From: Gammaproteobacteria bacterium
GTDB taxonomy: Bacteria; Pseudomonadota; Gammaproteobacteria; Pseudomonadales; Porticoccaceae
Direction of reading: 5' to 3'
Assembly (NCBI GenBank): GCA_003646355.1
Contig: QNFO01000056.1
Coordinates: 1-7,065 of the forward strand
DNA length: 7,065 bases
The notes beneath the pieces were generated by a model, which had not been told where the DNA came from, ran no database searches, and saw only the letters and a program-made list of their open reading frames with translations. The position numbers and the translations under genes are program-made. Positions 1-5,580 of the stretch are shown here, piece by piece (position 1 is the first letter of the stretch; each line of letters starts with the position of its first letter).

Positions 1-330
1 ACCTTCGACTTGATTCACGATATGGCTGATCCCAAGGGTGGTTTAAAGGCCCTGCGCGCGGCCTGCAAAGATGACGGTATTTATGTGCTGATGGATGTCG
101 ATTGCACCGATGACCCGGCCGACAACGAAGGCCCGTTGGCAGTATTTAAACTCGGTGCCAGTCTGCATTTCTGTATGACCAGTTCACTGGGGCAGGGTGG
201 TATGGGCCTCGGCACTGTGGGTTTACCCGAGTCCAAGGTTAAGGAGTTTAGCAGTGAAGCCGGCTTTTCAACGGTGCGACGCCTACCCATTGAGCACCCT
301 TTAAACGCACTCTACGAAATTCGCCCCTAA
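1..330 (+). CDS. Class I SAM-dependent methyltransferase, Rv2258c-like, C-terminal part (5' truncated)
   Basis: The reading frame is open from base 1 to the TAA at 328-330 and gives 109 residues, so the start and the SAM-binding glycine motif lie upstream of the window. The fragment begins with FDLIHDMADP, the strand and loop after the SAM pocket (motif IV region) typical of class I methyltransferases, followed by a helix (ALRAACKDDGIYVLMD). It then has the family-specific pattern GPLAVFKLGASLHFCMTSSL, a glycine-rich GQGGMGLGTVGLPE segment, and the ending EAGFSTVRRLPIEHPLNALY...RP. This closing pattern is what I recall for the Rv2258c-like family, whose full proteins are about 350 aa with an N-terminal winged-helix domain. 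The methyl acceptor is unknown. The transporter gene starts 164 bp downstream, so the two need not share a transcript. The family call is fairly firm; the role is open. Confidence 0.85.
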   Translation, partial: TFDLIHDMADPKGGLKALRAACKDDGIYVLMDVDCTDDPADNEGPLAVFKLGASLHFCMTSSLGQGGMGLGTVGLPESKVKEFSSEAGFSTVRRLPIEHPLNALYEIRP

Positions 331-494
331 ATTTTGTCTCGGGGCTTTCTGCCTCGGGTTTTCGAGCTGCTCTCCGCGCCCTGTGCGGTGTTGAGTGTGC
401 GTTATAGTGGTCTGAGGCTATTGCTAACAGCGGCCCATTAAAGCCTTTAGCCATAGACCGCTAAAATAAGATCGACACTAAACAGATAATAAAA

Positions 495-1784
495 ATGACA
501 GTAAAACCCCCCGATCAAGTCTCGCCTGAAAAACCCGAGCAAAACTCGTGGCATGGGCCAATGGCGGTATTTGTTGCCTTTATCACCCTGGGCGTTGTTT
601 ACGGGGTGTGGTTTGCCTATTCCGTATTTCTGTTGGCCCTGGTGGAGGACATGGGCTGGAGTCGCTCACTCACCGCCGGGGCTATTTCGGTGATGAGTGT
701 GGTGCATGGTTTGTCGGGGCCGATGAATGGCCGTCTGATCGAAAAGTTTGGTGCGCAAAAGGTTATTGCACTCGGTGGCGGGCTTTTTGCAGTGGGGATG
801 TTACTGACTTCCCAGATTGAGACCTGGTGGCAGCTCTACTTCACCTTTGGCGTGATCTCTGCCATCGGCATTTCTCAGGCCGGTTGGGTGCCTTTCATTG
901 TTACGGTCGAACGCTGGTATCCGACCAAGCTGGGTACGGCGCTGGGCTTTGCGATGTCGGGTATTGGCTTTGGTATTTTGGTGGGTGTACCGGCGATTAA
1001 TGCCTTGATTGAGACCTACGGCTGGCGTCAAACCTTTATGTTCTTAGCGGCATTGGGGCCATTGTGGGTAATACCCGCCGCGCTATTTTTGTTAAAATTG
1101 CCAGAAGAGGCGCCTATTCATGAGGGGCCGACTTCGCCTGCCGCTGAAACAACTAGCGCGCCCAATGAGCCGCTGTATCGCGACTGGGTGCTAAAAACCG
1201 CGCTGCGCTCGCCCCGTTTCTGGCTGGCCGGCGCCTGCTTTATGACCGGGGCCTGTGTCGCGCAAATACTACTGATGCACCAATTCGCCTTTATGGTCGA
1301 CCAGGGTATAGACAAAACCGAGAGCTCATTTATTACCGGCGTGATCGGCATTTCCAGCATCGTCGGGCAATTATTCTGGGGCAATTTGTCTGACCGCATT
1401 GGCCGTGAACGGGCCTATACCATGGCCGCCGTGTGTAACCTGCTGGCCATTGGCGCGCTGGTTTATCTAGGCTCAATACTGGCCCTGTGGGTGGCGGTGA
1501 GCTTCGCCATTTTTGTCGGCTTGGGCTACGGTGCTAATACGCCGATTTTTCCGGCGACTTCTCGCGACTTATTTACCAGTCCCTTCTTTCCGTCTATTTT
1601 TGGCACTCTGGCGATTTCCGGATCGTTGGGCGCGGCTATTGGCGCCTGGCTGGGTGGCTGGCTTTACGATGTGACCGGTGGATATAGCGCAATGCTGGTT
1701 GTCAGTGCCGTGCTTGCGGTAGTATCCCCACTGTTATTGTGGATTGCGGCACCACGCCTGCCGAATCCCGCGCCCCACGAATAA
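495..1784 (+). CDS. MFS transporter, monocarboxylate / oxalate-formate antiporter-like (429 aa)
   Basis: This is an inner-membrane secondary carrier. About twelve hydrophobic helices can be seen: six between residues 22 and 201, a hydrophilic central loop at about 202-240 rich in Pro, Glu and Thr (PEEAPIHEGPTSPAAETTSA), and six more between 241 and 420. The first helix with FVAFITLGVVYGVWFAYSVF and the GWSRSLTAGAISV stretch after it match SLC16/OFA-type carriers. MFS motif A appears as GRLIEKFGAQ (residues 79-88) and again, more canonically, as GNLSDRIGRER (296-306). The family moves small organic acids, usually with protons or by exchange; the substrate here cannot be told. The ATG at 495 is the only sensible start, giving a 20-residue cytosolic tail before helix 1. 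It is preceded by AAACAGATAATAAAA, with no recognisable Shine-Dalgarno. It lies 107 bp before the SDR genes and may supply their substrate. Confidence 0.88.
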   Translation: MTVKPPDQVSPEKPEQNSWHGPMAVFVAFITLGVVYGVWFAYSVFLLALVEDMGWSRSLTAGAISVMSVVHGLSGPMNGRLIEKFGAQKVIALGGGLFAVGMLLTSQIETWWQLYFTFGVISAIGISQAGWVPFIVTVERWYPTKLGTALGFAMSGIGFGILVGVPAINALIETYGWRQTFMFLAALGPLWVIPAALFLLKLPEEAPIHEGPTSPAAETTSAPNEPLYRDWVLKTALRSPRFWLAGACFMTGACVAQILLMHQFAFMVDQGIDKTESSFITGVIGISSIVGQLFWGNLSDRIGRERAYTMAAVCNLLAIGALVYLGSILALWVAVSFAIFVGLGYGANTPIFPATSRDLFTSPFFPSIFGTLAISGSLGAAIGAWLGGWLYDVTGGYSAMLVVSAVLAVVSPLLLWIAAPRLPNPAPHE

Positions 1785-1891
1785 ATTCTCCTGTGGAGTC
1801 AATTCGTCAGTGGTGCCGAACGAGAAGCCAAATTTTAATCAGTCAATTTCAAGTCGTAAAAATCTAACCGTAAATCGAGAAGAGGTCGAAC

Positions 1892-2653
1892 ATGAATGTA
1901 GAAGGACAAGTCGCATTAATCACCGGTGGCGCATCGGGTTTGGGGGCGGGTGCCGCCAGAATTCTCAGCAAAGCGGGTGCCAAGTGTGCCCTGCTTGACC
2001 GCAATTTAGCATTGGCCACGGAGCTGGCTGAAGAGCTGGGCGGTATGGCCGTTGAGTGTGATGTTAGTGATGGCCCGGCAGTTGAAGCCGCCATTGCTCA
2101 GGTAGTCGAAAAACTCGGTGCCCCGCGGATCGTCTTAAATGCGGCGGGCATCGATATTGCTGTGCGTACGGCTAGCGCGAAAGGCCCGCACCCACTGGAT
2201 GAATTTGAGCGAGTGATTCGCGTCAACCTCACCGGCACTTTTAATGTTGCCCGCGTTGCCGCCTACGGCATGATCGGCCTCGACGCCCTGGATGACGACG
2301 GCGAGCGTGGCGTGGTGATTAATATCGCCTCTGTTGTCGCACAAGATGGCCCCGTTGGGCAGGCTGCTTATGCGGCATCGAAAGCCGGTGTGCAGGGCAT
2401 GACTTTGCCGATGGCCCGCGACCTTGCACCCTATGGCATCCGTGTGATGACCATTGCACCGGGTATGTTCGAAACGCCACTGGCGGCGGGTATTCCCCAG
2501 GACTGGATCGACAATATTATTCCCACCGTGCCCTTCCCCAAGCGCTGGGGCAACCCACTTGAGTTTGGTTCTTTGGTACAGCAAATCTGTGAAAACACCA
2601 TGCTCAATGGCGAAATGATCCGCATCGACGGCGCCATTCGGATGGGCAGCTAA
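1892..2653 (+). CDS. SDR family NAD-dependent oxidoreductase 1, HSD17B10-like (253 aa)
   Basis: This is a cytosolic short-chain dehydrogenase/reductase of classical length. The Rossmann motif TGGASGLG (residues 11-18) opens the cofactor site. Asp36 at the end of strand 2 (LLDRN) predicts NAD(H) over NADP(H). The active site is complete: Asn112 (VNLTG), Ser147 (NIASV), Tyr160 and Lys164 (YAASK). The C-terminal block PFPKRWGNP...ENTMLNGEMIRIDGAIRM closely follows human HSD10 / short-chain 3-hydroxyacyl-CoA dehydrogenase type 2, which oxidises 2-methyl-3-hydroxybutyryl-CoA and hydroxysteroids. By that analogy it probably oxidises a secondary alcohol, perhaps a 3-hydroxyacyl-CoA. The start is backed by a good ribosome site (GAGAAGAGG, 1877-1885, 6 nt before ATG). 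It is first of three paralogues; by hand alignment it is about 60% identical to SDR3 and about 55% to SDR2. The stop is one base from the next start. FabG is less likely because of the C-terminal block and the Asp36. Confidence 0.9.
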   Translation: MNVEGQVALITGGASGLGAGAARILSKAGAKCALLDRNLALATELAEELGGMAVECDVSDGPAVEAAIAQVVEKLGAPRIVLNAAGIDIAVRTASAKGPHPLDEFERVIRVNLTGTFNVARVAAYGMIGLDALDDDGERGVVINIASVVAQDGPVGQAAYAASKAGVQGMTLPMARDLAPYGIRVMTIAPGMFETPLAAGIPQDWIDNIIPTVPFPKRWGNPLEFGSLVQQICENTMLNGEMIRIDGAIRMGS

Positions 2654-2654
2654 G

Positions 2655-3410
2655 ATGAATTTAGACAATATGAGTGTCGTTATTACCGGCGGTGCATCAG
2701 GATTGGGTGCGGGCGCCGCAAAACTGTTTATTGAAAAAGGCGCGAAAGTAGCGATCTTTGATCGCAACCTCGAACTCGCCCAAAGCACTGCAAATAAACT
2801 AGGTTGCACTGCCGTTCAGTGTGACGTGGCCGATGAAGACTCGGTTGTTCAAGCCCTTAAGCAGGCGGGTGAAGCAAATGGCACACCGCGCATTTTGATC
2901 AACTGTGCCGGTATCGACATTACCGGGCGCACGGCAACCCGTGGCGGTGGCCCTCAGCCTCGGGATGCACTCACTCAGCAAATTGCCGTCAACCTCACCG
3001 GCACATTTAATGTTTGCCGCTTCGGTGCTGACGCGATTCGCCAGCTCGAACCTCTCGAGGGAGAAGAGCAAGGCGTCATCGTCAATGTTGCATCCATTGC
3101 CGGTCTCGACGGCCCCTTTGGTCAAACAGCTTATGCGGCCACTAAAGCAGCAGTGATTGGCATGACTCTGCCAATGGCCCGCGATTTGTCGGCCTTTGGT
3201 ATTCGTGTTGTCACCATCGCGCCTGGCGTATTTAACACACCACTGGCCGCCAGCGTACTGCGTGGCGAACCCGACGACTACGCCGGTAGCGTGCCCTTTC
3301 CCAAGCGTGCCGGTAAACCCGCAGAGTTTGCCAGTATGGCGCTGGAGATTTGCCAGAACCCTATGCTCAACGGTGAAGTGATTCGTCTCGACGGCGCTCT
3401 GCGTGGTTAA
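2655..3410 (+). CDS. SDR family NAD-dependent oxidoreductase 2, HSD17B10-like (251 aa)
   Basis: Second paralogue of the SDR triplet. TGGASGLG is at residues 11-18 and Asp36 (IFDRN) again predicts NAD(H). The catalytic residues are Asn113, Ser147, Tyr160 and Lys164 (YAATK). It differs from its neighbours in the substrate-facing parts: TATRGGGPQPRDALTQQI replaces the KGPHPLD segment, helix 4 carries RQLEPLEGEEQ, the loop after TPLA reads SVLRGEPDDYAGS, and the protein ends in DGALRG without the Arg-Met tail of SDR1. This suggests a different substrate or stereochemistry. Only one base separates it from the SDR1 stop (TAA G ATG), and no clear Shine-Dalgarno precedes it, so translational coupling to SDR1 is likely. 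ATG 2655 is preferred over the ATG at 2670 because it gives the same ten-residue lead to the TGG motif as in SDR1 and SDR3. A 16-bp tandem duplication covers its stop codon. Confidence 0.9.
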   Translation: MNLDNMSVVITGGASGLGAGAAKLFIEKGAKVAIFDRNLELAQSTANKLGCTAVQCDVADEDSVVQALKQAGEANGTPRILINCAGIDITGRTATRGGGPQPRDALTQQIAVNLTGTFNVCRFGADAIRQLEPLEGEEQGVIVNVASIAGLDGPFGQTAYAATKAAVIGMTLPMARDLSAFGIRVVTIAPGVFNTPLAASVLRGEPDDYAGSVPFPKRAGKPAEFASMALEICQNPMLNGEVIRLDGALRG

Positions 3411-3450
3411 TGCAAAGCGTGCTTAATGAAAAGCGCGGCTAAGACAAAAT
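3403..3450 (+). repeat. 16-bp tandem repeat across the SDR2 stop codon, three copies of decreasing similarity
   Basis: GTGGTTAATGCAAAGC (3403-3418) is followed directly by GTGCTTAATGAAAAGC (3419-3434), which matches at 14 of 16 positions. A third, degenerate unit follows, GCGGCTAAGACAAAAT (3435-3450), matching the first at about 10 of 16. The first copy contains the last codons and stop of SDR2. TAA recurs at 3408, 3424 and 3440, so stops fall in all three frames. The array fills much of the 63-bp gap before SDR3. The first two copies are clear; the third could be chance. Confidence 0.6.
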
Positions 3451-3473
3451 TATTATTTAATTAAGGAAGTTCC

Positions 3474-4244
3474 ATGGATATTAAAGATCAAATTGCCATC
3501 GTGACCGGTGGTGCCTCCGGCCTCGGTGCCGCCACCGTGCGTGCTCTGGCTGCTAAGGGTGCCAAAGTTGCCGTGCTCGACCTCAATCTCGACATGGCCA
3601 AAACCATTGCCGACGAAGTTGGTGGTCTGGCGGTTAAAGTTGATGTTGCCGATGGCGACAGTGTTGAGGCAGCCTTAGCGACCGTGAAAGCAGAGCTGGG
3701 TACGGCGCGTATTGTGATGAACGTGGCGGGCATTGGTATTGGCCGCAAAATCACCAATAAAAAAGGTCCCCATCCTCTCGACAGTTTTTTAAGAGTGGTG
3801 AATGTTAACTTGACAGGCACCTTTGATGTCTGCCGTTTGGCCAGCACCGATATGATTGCCCTCGATACTCTCAATGAAGACGGCGAGCGCGGAGTTTTCG
3901 TCAACGTCGCCTCCATCTTTGGCTACGATGGCCCTGTGGGTAACACGGCTTACGCGGCATCAAAGGCCGGTGTTATCGGTATGACTTTGCCCATGGCTCG
4001 AGACCTCGCGCCCTACGGTATTCGCGTTATGACCATTTGCCCCGGTGTGTTTGATACGCCCCTGGCCAAAGCGGAGACCGGTGAAGAAGGCTTTAATCGT
4101 TTGATTGCCACCGTGCCTTTCCCCAAGCGAGGCGGCAACCCGAAAGATTTTGCCAAACTGGCCTGTCATATTGTTGAAAATACAATGATGAACGGTGAAT
4201 GTATTCGCATCGACGGCGCTATGCGTATGGGTTTAATGATTTAA
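3474..4244 (+). CDS. SDR family NAD-dependent oxidoreductase 3, HSD17B10-like (256 aa)
   Basis: Third paralogue of the triplet and closer to SDR1 than SDR2 is (about 61% identity to SDR1 by hand count). It has TGGASGLG at residues 11-18, Asp36 (VLDLN, NAD-type), Asn112 in VNLTG, Ser147 in NVASI, Tyr160 and Lys164 in YAASK. It shares KGPHPLDSF and the NEDGERG loop with SDR1, and it keeps the TVPFPKRGGNP and ENTMMNGECIRIDGAMRMG C-terminal block. The last residues LMI extend slightly beyond SDR1. It carries Cys189 in TICPGVF where the other two have Ala, just after the catalytic region. Its own strong ribosome site (AAGGA, 3463-3467, 6 nt before ATG) fixes the start and means that, unlike SDR2, it does not need coupling. 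It is the last gene before the intrinsic terminator, so the three SDRs probably form one operon. Substrate unknown; probably a hydroxyacyl-CoA or alicyclic alcohol. Confidence 0.9.
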   Translation: MDIKDQIAIVTGGASGLGAATVRALAAKGAKVAVLDLNLDMAKTIADEVGGLAVKVDVADGDSVEAALATVKAELGTARIVMNVAGIGIGRKITNKKGPHPLDSFLRVVNVNLTGTFDVCRLASTDMIALDTLNEDGERGVFVNVASIFGYDGPVGNTAYAASKAGVIGMTLPMARDLAPYGIRVMTICPGVFDTPLAKAETGEEGFNRLIATVPFPKRGGNPKDFAKLACHIVENTMMNGECIRIDGAMRMGLMI

Positions 4245-4248
4245 GTGT

Positions 4249-4313
4249 CTGTTTAAATCAGCTGCTTAAATCCCTTGCTTAAATCCCTTGCTTAAATTCA
4301 GTACTTAAATTTG
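4249..4313 (+). repeat. Five tandem imperfect 13-bp repeats with TTAAAT core
   Basis: Read in 13-base steps the stretch gives CTGTTTAAATCAG, CTGCTTAAATCCC, TTGCTTAAATCCC, TTGCTTAAATTCA and GTACTTAAATTTG. The middle copies differ by a single base and the outer ones are decayed; TTAAAT is kept in all five. The array begins 5 bp after the SDR3 stop and ends just before the terminator hairpin. The step of 13 places TAA at 4254, 4267, 4280, 4293 and 4306, covering every frame, and because TTAA is palindromic the same holds on the other strand. Role unknown: slippage-made spacer, stop cassette, or protein-binding array. Confidence 0.8.
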
Positions 4314-4321
4314 ATGACAGT

Positions 4322-4358
4322 AAAAAGGCCAGTACCCTGAATAGTCTGGCCTTTTTTT
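4322..4358 (+). terminator. Strong Rho-independent terminator of the SDR operon
   Basis: A perfect 11-bp inverted repeat, AAAAAGGCCAG (4322-4332) and CTGGCCTTTTT (4346-4356), encloses a 13-nt loop and runs into seven consecutive T residues (4352-4358). The GGCCAG core gives a stable stem. The A-run on the 5' side becomes a T-run on the other strand, so it could also stop transcription coming from the right. It lies 77 bp after the SDR3 stop and only 29 bp before the next gene. Confidence 0.9.
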
Positions 4359-4387
4359 AAAATAAATAATAAAAAAAAGAGAATATT

Positions 4388-5353
4388 ATGGCTCACTCTC
4401 GATTAGGAATCGTGTTGTCTACGGCCACCGATGCGCCACCTCGTGAATTAATGGCAATAGGCAAGCTAGCAGAAGACCACGGCTACGCAGCGGTGCTGGT
4501 CAACGAAGGGCGGGGCGATGCCCTGGCCTGTGCTGAGGCGATAGCCCTGGCAACAGACACCATTCAAGTTGGCACTAATATCGCCAATATTTATTATCGC
4601 CACGCCTTTCTTGCCGCCATGACAGCACAAACTATTGCAGAGCTTTCTGAAGGGCGTTTGATTCTAGGCCTTGGCATGAGCCACCGCCCGCTACTTGAAG
4701 CCATGGGTATAGAAATGACTAACCCGCGCCAATACCTTGGTGAATATGCGCAAACCGTAAAAGGTATTTTAAGCGGCGAGGCTGGTAGTGGTTTTTTTGA
4801 GGCGAAAGCCTGTCAATATGAAGTGCCAATTTTATTAGCCGCACTCACCACGGCCAGTGCCGAAGTGGCGGGCCGCGAGGCTGACGGCATAATGCCATTT
4901 TTGGCCGGGCGTGATTACCTCGGCCAATTAGTTGAAGCAACAAAAAATGCTGCTAAAAGTGTCGGTAAAAGTCCGCAAAGTATGGACTGCATTATGAGCA
5001 TCCCCACTTTTGTTTCGGAAGATAATGATGCGGCCATGTCAGCGGCGCGTCACAATCTTGCCTTCTTCGCCGGGCTGCCCAATTACCGCTTGCAGTGGCG
5101 GCGCTGTGGTTTTGAAACTGAAATGCTTGCCGCTGAAAAAGCCTGGAAGAATAGCGATCGACGTGCCGCCGCCGGAGCCATTAGCGATAAGATGATTGAG
5201 CAAGTATGTATATACGGTGCGCCGGAAAAATGTCGAGAGCAAATTGAAGCCTTTCGACAGGCTGGTGCGGCAATGCCTGTATTAGCGGTTAGCCCGGTGA
5301 ATGGGCAGCGCCTGGCGGCGACGCGCAAGGCGATTGAGTTATTGGCACCGTGA
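4388..5353 (+). CDS. LLM class (luciferase-like) flavin- or F420-dependent oxidoreductase (321 aa)
   Basis: A TIM-barrel oxidoreductase of the bacterial luciferase-like superfamily, of usual length for single-domain members. Visible hallmarks are the N-terminal strand LGIVLST (residues 6-12), KLAEDHGYAAVLVNEGRGDA (26-45), the strand QVGTNIANIYYRHAF (60-74), and the signature ELSEGRLILGLGMSH (85-99). Later come a PILLAALT strand (147-154), ADGIMPFLAG (165-174), and the C-terminal GAPEKCREQIEAFRQAGA helix (277-294). Members use reduced FMN or coenzyme F420 to oxidise or reduce small organic substrates. The cofactor cannot be decided here, and F420 is uncommon though not absent in proteobacteria. 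The start is supported by AGAGA (4378-4382), 5 nt before the ATG. It begins only 29 bp past a strong terminator with no separate promoter in between, so expression may depend on read-through or on a promoter overlapping the terminator. TGA is followed at once by TAG. Confidence 0.87.
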   Translation: MAHSRLGIVLSTATDAPPRELMAIGKLAEDHGYAAVLVNEGRGDALACAEAIALATDTIQVGTNIANIYYRHAFLAAMTAQTIAELSEGRLILGLGMSHRPLLEAMGIEMTNPRQYLGEYAQTVKGILSGEAGSGFFEAKACQYEVPILLAALTTASAEVAGREADGIMPFLAGRDYLGQLVEATKNAAKSVGKSPQSMDCIMSIPTFVSEDNDAAMSAARHNLAFFAGLPNYRLQWRRCGFETEMLAAEKAWKNSDRRAAAGAISDKMIEQVCIYGAPEKCREQIEAFRQAGAAMPVLAVSPVNGQRLAATRKAIELLAP

Positions 5354-5400
5354 TAGATGAGGAGCTTGCCGGACAGCTTAATAGCGCTTACGCAAATACC

Positions 5401-5430
5401 TTGATTTAATTGAAACGTCTTTGTGATACT
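5401..5430 (+). promoter_or_regulatory. Candidate sigma-70 promoter ahead of the hydroxylase gene (weak)
   Basis: TTGATT (5401-5406) and GATACT (5425-5430) are separated by 18 bp, each matching the sigma-70 boxes at 4 of 6 positions. The bases before the second box, TGT, supply an extended -10 TGn. Transcription would start near 5436, well ahead of the gene at 5581. The 227-bp gap makes a promoter here likely, but this exact site is only a candidate. Confidence 0.25.
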
Positions 5431-5580
5431 TGACTGGGGCTAACAACATGGCTGAGGGAGTGTCGCCTTACATGCCAGTTGACCTTGATTGGGTTTGGCT
5501 TATTTATCTATTGCTTTGATCGTCTTATTAAATTGTTATTAAAAAGAGAGTTAGACTTGTATAAAAAAGGATGAGAATTT

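Noticed and set aside
323..350. GCCCC/GGGGC inverted repeat followed by TTTCT, right at the methyltransferase stop
   Set aside because: The stem is only 5 bp with a 13-nt loop, the T-tract is broken, and a competing pairing with 351-355 exists. Too weak to call a terminator.
465..480. TAAAAT (472-477) as a -10 box for the transporter gene
   Set aside because: No -35 hexamer better than 3 of 6 at any usual spacing, so not listed as a promoter; kept only as a possibility in the findings.
1797..1850. AGTCAATT direct repeat (1797-1804 and 1841-1848) between transporter and SDR1 as an operator pair
   Set aside because: An 8-base match within about 100 bp is expected by chance fairly often and there is no dyad symmetry.
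2135..2809. Long reverse-strand open frame (224 codons) across SDR1 and the start of SDR2
   Set aside because: It is antisense to well-supported SDR genes, spans their junction, and its protein is low-complexity with no recognisable domain; a shadow of codon bias.
3488..3916. Reverse-strand open frame (142 codons) within SDR3
   Set aside because: It is the antisense shadow of a conserved enzyme, with an Ala/Thr/Ser/Pro-rich sequence typical of reversed codons.
1892..4244. FabG (3-oxoacyl-ACP reductase) identity for the SDRs
   Set aside because: All three have Asp at the end of strand 2 (NAD-type) and the HSD10-like PFPKR...NGE.IR.DGA C-terminal block, which FabG lacks.
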